This document shows positions 1-7,884 of a stretch of DNA of 64,000 nucleotides, piece after piece; position 1 is the stretch's first letter; each line of letters opens with the position of its first letter. The DNA lies in NCBI GenBank assembly GCA_947627535.1, contig CANQWM010000008.1, positions 42,724 to 106,723 of the forward strand, given 5' to 3'. A program made the position numbers and the translations under genes. A model generated the notes under the pieces. It searched no databases. It had not been told where the DNA came from and worked only from the letters and a program-made list of their open reading frames with translations. Source of the stretch: an uncultured Acetatifactor sp. GTDB taxonomy: Bacteria; Bacillota; Clostridia; Lachnospirales; Lachnospiraceae.

Positions 1-2869
1 GCTGGAGAACGGCAGGCTGCGGGATCAGCTGAAGTCCGCGGAGGAAAAGTACGGGCTGGCAAGCGGCGACCTGGCGGATACCACGGCAAAGTACGAACAG
101 ATCAAGGAAGAGTACGGGCAGATCCAGGAAGAGATCGAATCCCTCGACGCCGCCATAGAGGAAGCCAGAAACAATGTCACGGACACGGGGCTGATGAGGG
201 GAAAGCTGGAAGGCGAGATGAATGTGCTGAAAGAGCAGATCAATTCTGCCCGGGGCAGCGAGACGCATCTCACCAACCGGAAAAATGCCATTCAGGAAGA
301 GATCGGGGCGAAGGAGAAGGACAGGGAAAAACTGCTGAAGGAGAAGGCCGAGACGGATCATGATGTAGAGGAACTCACCGAAACAGCCCGGATCCAAAGG
401 GAAAAGCTGGAAGCGGTTCAGGCGAAGATCGAAGAACTCAACCAATCCATCGAGGAAGGAAAAAATACCATCATCGGAGAATTGAACCAACGCGCTACCA
501 TCAAGTCCCGGATGGGCCGTTTTGACACCATGATGGAGCAGGTGAACATCCGCAGAGCGGAGCTGAATTCCAGACTGCTTCGGGCAAAATCCGATGAGGA
601 AGCAAGAGAAGAGTCGCTTAAGAATCTGGAGATGGAATTTGAGGATATCAGCGCGCAGCTCGCGGGCATGAACGAGCGGCAGGCCGCGGCGGAGCTGGAG
701 CTGGGGGATATCCGTGAAATCCTGACAAAAAAAGATGCAAAGCTGCGGGAGACCCAGAGCGCCTACCACATGGAGCGCTCAAAGCTGGAGACGCTGACCA
801 ATCTTACCGAGCGCTACGAGGGATACGGCGGCAGCGTCAAGAAGGTCATGGAGCAGAAGGAAAAAGAAAAGGGAATCGTGGGTGTTGTCGCGGATATCAT
901 CAAGGTGGAGAAACAGTATGAGACCGCCATTGAGACGGCGCTTGGCGGCAATATCCAGAATATCGTCACAGATGACGAGGAAACGGCCAAGAGGATGATC
1001 CGGTATCTGAAGGACAATAAGCTGGGCCGTGCAACCTTCCTGCCGCTGACGAGCATTACAAACCCGCAGGAATTTAAAACCCCGGAAGTATTGAAGGAAA
1101 AAGGCGTTGTGGGCATGGCGGATGCGCTTGTCCGCACCGGGGAAAAATACGGAAACGTGGCGAAAGCCATGCTGGGCCGTATCGTGGTCATCGACAATGT
1201 AGACAATGCGGTACGGATCGCAAGAAAGTACGATTACGGGATCCGGATGGTGACGCTGGAGGGAGAGCTTCTCGTACCCGGAGGCGCCATCAGCGGCGGC
1301 GCGTTTAAGAACAACAGCAATCTGCTGGGGCGGCGCAGGGAAATCGACGAGCTTGAAAAAAGGGTAAAGCAGCTTCTTGCCAGCGTGGACACCGCGAACC
1401 GGGAGATCGACGAGACCAAGGCGCGGCGCAACAAACTTCGCATGGAGCTGGAGGCGCTGAAGGCAGATATTCAGAGAAAGTCCATCGAGCAGAACACCGC
1501 CAGACTGAACATCGCGCAGGCGAGAGAGCGGATGGAGGAGGAAGCGGAGGGCGCCGCATCCCTGCGGATAGAAGAGAAAGAGATCGAGGGACAGCTGAAC
1601 CAGATAAAAAAAGATAAAGATGCCATCCGGAAGGAACTGGAGGACAGCGAGGCCTTGGAAAAGTCCACCCAAGAGCAGATTCTCTTAAAGCAGCAGGAGA
1701 TGGAAGAACTGCGAAAGACCGAGAGCGAGGCCGCCGGCCTCGTGGCGGAGTGGGACCTGAAGACAGAAAAAATGCGTCAGGACCAGGGATTTAAGCAGGC
1801 GAACGCGGATCGTATTGACGGAGAGATCCAGCGTTTCCGGGAGGAGCTTGCCGAGATTTTGGAGGCACTGGAGGAAAACGGCCGGGAGGTGGAACGCAAG
1901 AAACAAAATATTGCGCAGATTGAGCAGACCATCGCCGCATCCTATGACGCCCAGAACGAATCGGAGGTCAAGCTGAAAGAAACGGCTGCGCGCAGGGAAG
2001 AGCTGGCGGAGAAGCAGAAGAACTTCTTTCAGCGGCGGGAAGAACTGGCGGAGCGTATGAGCGGACTGGATAAGGAAGTGTACCGCTTAAACGCCCAGAA
2101 GGAAAAGCTGGAGGAATCTCTGGAAAGCCAGATCAACTACATGTGGGACGAGTATGAGATCACCCTTTCGGACGCCGCTGCGATCCGGAATGAAGATATG
2201 ACAGACCTGTCAGCAATGAAGCGGGATATTGTATCGTTAAAGGATCAGATCAAGAAGCTGGGTGACGTGAACGTCAACGCCATCGAAGATTACCGGAATC
2301 TGATGGAACGGTATACCTTTATGACAACGCAGCACGACGACCTTGTGGAGGCGGAGAAGACGCTGGAGGGGATCATCCTGGAGCTGGACACCGCCATGAG
2401 AAAACAGTTTACGGAGAAGTTTGCCGAGATCGACAGAGAGTTTGACAAGGTGTTCCGGGAACTGTTCGGCGGCGGAAAGGGAACGCTGGAGCTGATGGAA
2501 GACGAGGACATTCTGGAGGCGGGTGTGCGCATTATCGCCCAGCCCCCCGGAAAGAAGCTACAGAACATGATGCAGCTGTCCGGCGGAGAGAAGGCGCTGA
2601 CCGCCATTGCGCTTCTGTTTGCCATCCAGAACCTGAAACCTTCGCCGTTCTGCCTGCTGGACGAGATCGAGGCCGCCCTGGACGATTCCAATGTAGGGCG
2701 CTTTGCAAAGTATCTGCATAAGCTCACGAAAAATACACAGTTTATTGTGATCACCCACAGGAGAGGCACGATGGAGCAGGTGGACAGACTGTACGGCATT
2801 ACCATGCAGGAAAAGGGTGTGTCCACGCTGGTGAGCGTAAACCTGATCGATAAGGAACTGGACGACTAG
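1..2869 (+). CDS. smc: Chromosome segregation ATPase SMC (5' end outside window)
   Basis: Partial gene, open from base 2, leaving about 955 C-terminal residues. SMC forms the dimeric condensin core with ScpA/ScpB and compacts and segregates the chromosome. A long Glu/Lys-rich coiled coil is followed by the hinge (about bases 870-1320, with GGNIQNIVTDDEETAKRMIR), a second coiled coil, and the C-terminal head. The head carries the ABC signature LSGGEKALTA (near 2578), Walker B FCLLDEIEAALD (near 2650) and the ITHRRGTME switch. The Walker A half is upstream of the window. ftsY follows after 15 bp, as in many Firmicutes. Confidence 0.97.
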   Translation, partial: LENGRLRDQLKSAEEKYGLASGDLADTTAKYEQIKEEYGQIQEEIESLDAAIEEARNNVTDTGLMRGKLEGEMNVLKEQINSARGSETHLTNRKNAIQEEIGAKEKDREKLLKEKAETDHDVEELTETARIQREKLEAVQAKIEELNQSIEEGKNTIIGELNQRATIKSRMGRFDTMMEQVNIRRAELNSRLLRAKSDEEAREESLKNLEMEFEDISAQLAGMNERQAAAELELGDIREILTKKDAKLRETQSAYHMERSKLETLTNLTERYEGYGGSVKKVMEQKEKEKGIVGVVADIIKVEKQYETAIETALGGNIQNIVTDDEETAKRMIRYLKDNKLGRATFLPLTSITNPQEFKTPEVLKEKGVVGMADALVRTGEKYGNVAKAMLGRIVVIDNVDNAVRIARKYDYGIRMVTLEGELLVPGGAISGGAFKNNSNLLGRRREIDELEKRVKQLLASVDTANREIDETKARRNKLRMELEALKADIQRKSIEQNTARLNIAQARERMEEEAEGAASLRIEEKEIEGQLNQIKKDKDAIRKELEDSEALEKSTQEQILLKQQEMEELRKTESEAAGLVAEWDLKTEKMRQDQGFKQANADRIDGEIQRFREELAEILEALEENGREVERKKQNIAQIEQTIAASYDAQNESEVKLKETAARREELAEKQKNFFQRREELAERMSGLDKEVYRLNAQKEKLEESLESQINYMWDEYEITLSDAAAIRNEDMTDLSAMKRDIVSLKDQIKKLGDVNVNAIEDYRNLMERYTFMTTQHDDLVEAEKTLEGIILELDTAMRKQFTEKFAEIDREFDKVFRELFGGGKGTLELMEDEDILEAGVRIIAQPPGKKLQNMMQLSGGEKALTAIALLFAIQNLKPSPFCLLDEIEAALDDSNVGRFAKYLHKLTKNTQFIVITHRRGTMEQVDRLYGITMQEKGVSTLVSVNLIDKELDD

Positions 2870-2884
2870 GAGGTTTTAGGTTTC

Positions 2885-3892
2885 ATGAGTGAAGAGAACG
2901 GCAGTCAGGTAAATTTGAGCAGGAACAATATATACGGTGTGGAAAAAGTGGAAGCCGAGGAGAAAAAGGGTTTTTTTGCCAGGCTGAAGGCGGGACTTGC
3001 CAAGACCAGGGACAATATTGTCAAAGGCATAGACTCCGTGTTCAGCGGCAGCACCGAAATCGATGAGGATTTTTATGAGGAACTGGAAGAGATCCTGATC
3101 ATGGGGGACATTGGCGTCAACGCCACTTCGCAGATCATGGACAGGCTGCGGGAGCAGGTGAGGGAGCGCCGAATCAAAGCGCCCTCCGAGTGCAGACAGC
3201 TTCTTGTGGAGAGCATCCGCGACCAGATGAAGGTGGAGGAGACGGCTTACGAGTTTGAGAGCTGCCAGTCCGTTGTTATGATCATCGGTGTAAACGGCGT
3301 AGGAAAGACCACCACGGTAGGTAAGCTGGCCGGTAAGCTGAAAAAAAGCGGCCGGAGGGTGCTGATTGCCGCGGCGGATACCTTCCGGGCGGCGGCGGGC
3401 GATCAGCTTGCGGAGTGGGCGAGACGTGCCGACGTGCCTTTGGTAGGCGGAAATGAAGGGGCGGATCCGGCCAGCGTGGTTTACGACGCGGTCAACGCCG
3501 CGAAGGCAAGGGACGTTGACGTTCTGCTCATCGACACGGCGGGAAGGCTGCATAACAAGAAGAACCTGATGGAAGAACTGAGAAAAATGAACCGGATTAT
3601 TGACCGGGAGTTTCCGGAGGCGCACAGGGAGAACCTGATCGTGCTGGACGCAACCACCGGCCAGAACGCTTTGCTGCAGGCCCGGGAATTTGGCGACGTG
3701 ACGGATCTGACCGGCATTGTCCTTACAAAGATGGACGGCACGGCAAAGGGCGGAATCGCGGTGGCGATTCAGTCGGAACTGAAGGTGCCTGTAAAATATA
3801 TCGGGGTGGGTGAAACCATCGACGACCTGCAGAAATTTGACTCGGATGAATTTGTCAACGCGCTGTTTGACGTGCCGGAGGCTGGCGTATAA
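2885..3892 (+). CDS. ftsY: Signal recognition particle receptor FtsY
   Basis: 335-residue SRP receptor GTPase that docks Ffh-ribosome complexes at the membrane for co-translational insertion. After a short charged N-terminal region and the N domain come the SRP GTPase motifs: GVNGVGKTTT (residues 135-144), DTFRAAAGDQ (165-174), DTAGRLH and TKMDGTAKGG. The AGGAGG ribosome-binding site at 2868-2873 overlaps the smc stop, so the two genes are translationally close. Its partner Ffh lies at 11937. In Bacillus ftsY is followed by ylxM-ffh; here about 7.7 kb of unrelated genes separate them. Confidence 0.97.
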   Translation: MSEENGSQVNLSRNNIYGVEKVEAEEKKGFFARLKAGLAKTRDNIVKGIDSVFSGSTEIDEDFYEELEEILIMGDIGVNATSQIMDRLREQVRERRIKAPSECRQLLVESIRDQMKVEETAYEFESCQSVVMIIGVNGVGKTTTVGKLAGKLKKSGRRVLIAAADTFRAAAGDQLAEWARRADVPLVGGNEGADPASVVYDAVNAAKARDVDVLLIDTAGRLHNKKNLMEELRKMNRIIDREFPEAHRENLIVLDATTGQNALLQAREFGDVTDLTGIVLTKMDGTAKGGIAVAIQSELKVPVKYIGVGETIDDLQKFDSDEFVNALFDVPEAGV

Positions 3893-3938
3893 CGGATAAA
3901 AGGAATGCGAGATCATCCCGCGGAAGGTGAGGAAGAAA

Positions 3939-5162
3939 ATGGAAGAGCAGATGCTGACACTGAAAAAATTTGAAGAAGCCTGTGAGGTGGTAAAACGGGT
4001 AACGCTGGAGACCAAGCTTGTGTTCAGCGATTATTTCAGCGCCGTCACGGGAAACAGGGTTTATCTGAAGCCGGAAAACCTGCAGTTTACAGGCGCGTAC
4101 AAGGTGCGGGGCGCTTATTACAAGATGAGCACCCTGTCGGAGGAAGAGCGGGCGAAGGGACTGATCACCGCCTCCGCGGGAAACCACGCCCAGGGCGTGG
4201 CTTATGCGGCGAAATGCTATGGGGCGAAGGCGACCATCGTCATGCCGACCACAACGCCACTGATGAAGGTGAACCGGACGAAGAGCTACGGCGCCGAGAC
4301 GGTGCTCTGCGGAGATGTCTATGACGAGGCCTGCGCGAAGGCGTATGAACTGGCGGCGGAGCACGGCTATACGTTCATTCATCCCTTTGACGACCTGACG
4401 GTGGCCACCGGACAGGGAACCATCGCCATGGAGATCATCAAGGAGCTGCCCCTGGTGGACTATATTCTGGTTCCCATCGGCGGAGGCGGACTTGCCACCG
4501 GCGTATCCGCGCTGGCGAAGCTTCTGAATCCAAAGATTAAGGTGATCGGCGTGGAACCGGCGGGGGCAAACTGTATGCAGGAATCCTTAAAAGCCGGAAA
4601 AGTGACTACACTTCCCACGGTAAACACCATAGCTGACGGCACAGCGGTCAAGACACCCGGTGAAAAACTTTTCCCCTACTTACAGAAGAATCTGGATGAT
4701 ATCATCACCGTAAAGGATGAGGAACTGGTGGTGGCGTTTCTGGATATGGTGGAAAATCATAAGATGGTGGCGGAAAATTCCGGACTGCTCACCGTTGCGG
4801 CGCTGCGCCATTTGGATGTGAAGGACAAGAAGATTGTTTCCATCATCAGCGGCGGCAACATGGATGTGATCACAATGTCCTCCGTGGTACAGCAGGGCCT
4901 GATCCTGCGCGACAGGATCTTTACGGTTTCCATCCTGCTTCCCGACAAGCCCGGCGAGCTGCACAGGGTATCGGGTATCATTGCGGACGTGAACGGAAAC
5001 GTGATCAAACTGGAGCATAACCAGTTCGTGACCATCAACCGCAACGCGGCCGTGGAGCTGAGGATCACCATGGAAGCCTTCGGAACGGAGCATAAGAAAC
5101 AGATCATGGACGCACTGGAAGAGGGCGGTTATCAGCCGAAGCAGGTTAGGACCAACATTTAA
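3939..5162 (+). CDS. ilvA: Threonine ammonia-lyase, ACT-domain form
   Basis: 407-residue PLP enzyme deaminating threonine to 2-oxobutyrate. The PLP lysine is K55 in TGAYKVRGA, followed by SAGNHAQGVAYAA and the glycine-rich phosphate loop PIGGGGLATG. The C-terminal about 80 residues form an ACT-like domain (FTVSILLPDKPGELHRVSGI). The short, single-ACT architecture matches the TdcB/IlvA2 class rather than the long biosynthetic IlvA, so a catabolic role is possible. ATG 3939 is chosen because AGGTGAGG (3925-3932) sits 6 bases upstream; an in-frame GTG at 3927 lies within that site. A small GC hairpin (5174-5189) separates it from the convergent exporter gene. Confidence 0.93.
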   Translation: MEEQMLTLKKFEEACEVVKRVTLETKLVFSDYFSAVTGNRVYLKPENLQFTGAYKVRGAYYKMSTLSEEERAKGLITASAGNHAQGVAYAAKCYGAKATIVMPTTTPLMKVNRTKSYGAETVLCGDVYDEACAKAYELAAEHGYTFIHPFDDLTVATGQGTIAMEIIKELPLVDYILVPIGGGGLATGVSALAKLLNPKIKVIGVEPAGANCMQESLKAGKVTTLPTVNTIADGTAVKTPGEKLFPYLQKNLDDIITVKDEELVVAFLDMVENHKMVAENSGLLTVAALRHLDVKDKKIVSIISGGNMDVITMSSVVQQGLILRDRIFTVSILLPDKPGELHRVSGIIADVNGNVIKLEHNQFVTINRNAAVELRITMEAFGTEHKKQIMDALEEGGYQPKQVRTNI

Positions 5163-5196
5163 CGGAACAGTCCCGGCGGGCTGCCGCCGTGAACGG

Positions 5197-6519
5197 TCAG
5201 AGCTTTCTGCGGAATTTCCGGTAGAACACAACGGAGATGGCCGTACCGATCACCCAGCCCACCGGCCATGCGAACCAGATTCCCGCGCTCCCGAAACGGG
5301 AGGAGAAAACGAAGGCCAGTACCACCCGCAGGATCAGATCGCTGAAGGTCGCCGCTATGAATTCTTTCATCTTACCGGCGCCGCGCAGGACTCCGTCCGA
5401 CACCAGCTTGCAGGATACCACAAAGTAAAACGGCGACAGGATCCGAAGGAACAATATGCCCGTATGGACCGCCGTATCCGAGGGACTGTCCATAAAGAGG
5501 TGTACAAGCTGTCCGGGCGCCAGCAGATAGAGCAGGACAACGGGGGCGCAGACTGTCCAGATCATCCGGATCCCCGCGCGGAATCCCTGTTTTACGTGGT
5601 CGGTCTTTCCGGCGCCCAGATTCTGGGCGGTATAAGTGGAAATTCCGTTGCCGAGGGTGGTAAAGGAAGTGATCACCAGATTGTTCAGTTTTACGGAGGC
5701 GGAATAGCCCGCCATGACGCCGGGGCCGAATTGGTTAATCATTCCCTGGATCAGAATATTGCCGATGGAGATAAAGCTTTGCTGAAGAATGCTTGGCACG
5801 GCGATGACGGAGATATCCCGCAGGAACGTCAGGGAAAAAAGACGGCTCCTGCCGCTGCATTTGATCCCTGTCAGCCGTTTTGCCACGAAGACAAGGGCAA
5901 GGATGCAGCTGGCGCCCTGGCAGAGAAAGGTCGCCCAGGCCACGCCGGATACGCCCATGCCGAATCCCTTGACGAACAGGATATCCACAGCGATATTGGA
6001 TACGGAAGAGACGGCGAGGAAATAAAAGGGCGTTTTGGAATCCCCCAGGGCGGAAAAAATGCCGGTGGAGATATTGTAGAACAGGACGAAGGGGAATCCG
6101 CAGATATAGATCGTAAGGTACAGGCTGGAATCCGCGAACACTTCCGCCGGTGTATGGATGAGCCGGAGCAGGAGGTCGCTTGAGAAGAGACCGGCCGCCA
6201 CCAGAACCGCGCAGAGAACGGTACTGGCCAGCATGGCGGTCCGAACGGCGGTTTTCAACCCTTTATTATCCCTGGCGCCGAAGAGCCTTGCCACGATGAC
6301 GGAACAGCCGATGTTGCATCCGAAGGCAAAGGCGATGAAGATTAATGTGATCTCATAGCTGTTTCCCACCGCCGCCAGAGCGTTTTCTCCGATAAATTTT
6401 CCGGCCACGAAGCTGTCCGCAATGTTGTAAAGCTGCTGAAAGACAATGCTTCCCAGAAGCGGCAGGCAGTACTGCCATAGCACCTTTCCCGGCGACCCGA
6501 CGGTCAGATCCTTATTCAT
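5197..6519 (-). CDS. MATE family multidrug/cation exporter
   Basis: 440-residue polytopic membrane protein of the MATE (NorM/MepA/DinF-like) superfamily, expected to export cationic or organic substrates using Na+ or H+ gradients. About 12 hydrophobic segments appear in two related halves; the N-terminal pattern PLLGSIVFQQLYNIADSFVA is typical. The start at 6519 is preceded by GGAGGAAGGAAA and by a minus-strand promoter at 6564-6591. A longer in-frame extension to 6723 would run upstream of that promoter into the divergent gene, so it is rejected. The substrate cannot be deduced. Confidence 0.93.
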   Translation of the reverse strand: MNKDLTVGSPGKVLWQYCLPLLGSIVFQQLYNIADSFVAGKFIGENALAAVGNSYEITLIFIAFAFGCNIGCSVIVARLFGARDNKGLKTAVRTAMLASTVLCAVLVAAGLFSSDLLLRLIHTPAEVFADSSLYLTIYICGFPFVLFYNISTGIFSALGDSKTPFYFLAVSSVSNIAVDILFVKGFGMGVSGVAWATFLCQGASCILALVFVAKRLTGIKCSGRSRLFSLTFLRDISVIAVPSILQQSFISIGNILIQGMINQFGPGVMAGYSASVKLNNLVITSFTTLGNGISTYTAQNLGAGKTDHVKQGFRAGIRMIWTVCAPVVLLYLLAPGQLVHLFMDSPSDTAVHTGILFLRILSPFYFVVSCKLVSDGVLRGAGKMKEFIAATFSDLILRVVLAFVFSSRFGSAGIWFAWPVGWVIGTAISVVFYRKFRRKL

Positions 6520-6563
6520 TTTCCTTCCTCCTCTTTCCATATTCTTTTTTTTACCCACCGTCC

Positions 6564-6591
6564 AGTGTAACACAAGATGCTCAAATGTCAA
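6564..6591 (-). promoter_or_regulatory. Sigma-A promoter for the MATE gene
   Basis: On the minus strand TTGACA (6591-6586), a 16-base spacer and TACACT (6569-6564) with an upstream TG giving an extended -10. The predicted start is near 6557, about 38 bases before the ATG at 6519. Confidence 0.65.
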
Positions 6592-6621
6592 TGAAAGAAA
6601 GTAACAGGAGGTGCTTTCCCC

Positions 6622-7794
6622 ATGAAAAAAATAATTTCGGTATTGTTCCTTATCTGTCTCTTGCTGACAGGATGCGGCAGCGGCCACGACAGGGCAAAAA
6701 AATATCTGGTGCAGACCTATCACCTTCCCCAGGCGGAAAGGATTCCCAAAGTTATTCTGGACTGTGATATGACTTATCTTGGGGACGACGCCATGTGTCT
6801 GAGCATTTTAGCGCAGGCGGATAAACTGGGGCTCATCGAATTATTGGGGGTTACGATCACGGGAGGAAACAATTTTGTGTCTTACGGCACAAATGCGGCG
6901 CTGGTTCAGCTGGAACACATGGAAAGGGAAGAGATCCCGGTTTATATGGGGACGGATATTCCCCTGAACGGTGAGCGGGACTTATCTTTGCAGGAGACCA
7001 TAGTCGGCAGCATTGACAAATGGGGGGCAATGTATCATTTTGACGCTTATGTCGCGCCGGACCGGTATCATGATCTGGGGAAATTATATGAGCGAAAATG
7101 GGGCTACTCTGAGACGGAGGCGGAAGAGCTGAACTCCGTGGACTTTATGATACAACAGGTATCGGACTGCCCGGAGGAAGTGACGCTGATCTGTGTGGGA
7201 GCGGCGACCAACATTGCGTCAGCGTGTCAGAAGGATGACAGCTTTGCGGCGAAAACAGCGGGAATTGTGTATATGGGCACGATCATAGGAGATCAGGGAA
7301 CTTATACGCCCTATGCGGATTTTAACTGTTTTTACGATGCGGAAGCATATGAGATCTGCTTCAGAAGTGACTTTCCGGTTCAGATGGTAATACCGCATGA
7401 GGCGTCCGGGACGGCCCTTTTGGATAAAGCTGTTTTTGATCTGCTGGATTCTAAGAAGGATACCCCGACAGCCGCCTTTTGGCTGGACAATCAATATAGC
7501 CAGTATCTGAGAAATCCAAAGAACAGGCAAAGCTGTCCGGATGCCATTGCGGCAGTCTGTTTTTTAAATCCCAATGTGATAGCCGGACAGGAAATCCTTC
7601 ATTTAGAAGTGAATACAGATACGCAGAGCCCATATTACGGACAGGTTACGGCCCGGGCGAAAGATGGGAATGTCCATGTCGTTATGGCAGTGGACAGCGA
7701 ACAATACTGGAATTTTGTCACGGACCTGTTATGTGAAATGACGGAAAGCTCGGACCGGGATTATGCATGGTACGTGGAAGCTAATGACCTGTAG
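6622..7794 (+). CDS. Nucleoside hydrolase-family lipoprotein
   Basis: 390 residues. A signal peptide ends in a lipobox LLTGC (Cys18), so the protein should be anchored outside the membrane. The mature part looks like an inosine/uridine-preferring nucleoside hydrolase: VILDCDMTYLGDDAMCL near residue 49 corresponds to the family's calcium-binding DTDxGxDDA motif but with insertions, followed by LLGVTITGGNN. An extracytoplasmic location is unusual for this family and would fit salvage of external nucleosides; the purine salvage operon at 47-51 kb is not adjacent. AGGAGG (6606-6611) fixes the start. The altered metal motif leaves activity uncertain. Confidence 0.8.
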   Translation: MKKIISVLFLICLLLTGCGSGHDRAKKYLVQTYHLPQAERIPKVILDCDMTYLGDDAMCLSILAQADKLGLIELLGVTITGGNNFVSYGTNAALVQLEHMEREEIPVYMGTDIPLNGERDLSLQETIVGSIDKWGAMYHFDAYVAPDRYHDLGKLYERKWGYSETEAEELNSVDFMIQQVSDCPEEVTLICVGAATNIASACQKDDSFAAKTAGIVYMGTIIGDQGTYTPYADFNCFYDAEAYEICFRSDFPVQMVIPHEASGTALLDKAVFDLLDSKKDTPTAAFWLDNQYSQYLRNPKNRQSCPDAIAAVCFLNPNVIAGQEILHLEVNTDTQSPYYGQVTARAKDGNVHVVMAVDSEQYWNFVTDLLCEMTESSDRDYAWYVEANDL

Positions 7795-7855
7795 GATATC
7801 AGGGCTGCCAGACGCAGTACGAAAGGGAAAAGAGAAAGCAGTTAAGAAAACAGTT

Positions 7856-7879
7856 GAGGGGACAGATATCTGTCCCCTC
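7856..7879. terminator. Bidirectional palindrome between convergent genes
   Basis: Perfect 12+12 palindrome (left arm GAGGGGACAGAT) in the 90-bp gap between the convergent nucleoside hydrolase and solute-binding genes. Only short T tracts follow on either strand (GGCCTTT on plus, TGTTTTC on minus), so it is a plausible but not classical bidirectional terminator. Confidence 0.55.
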
Positions 7880-7884
7880 GGCCT

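Noticed and set aside
6520..6723. N-terminal extension of the MATE protein
   Set aside because: It would start upstream of the predicted promoter and inside the divergent gene, and GGAGG sits right before the internal ATG at 6519.
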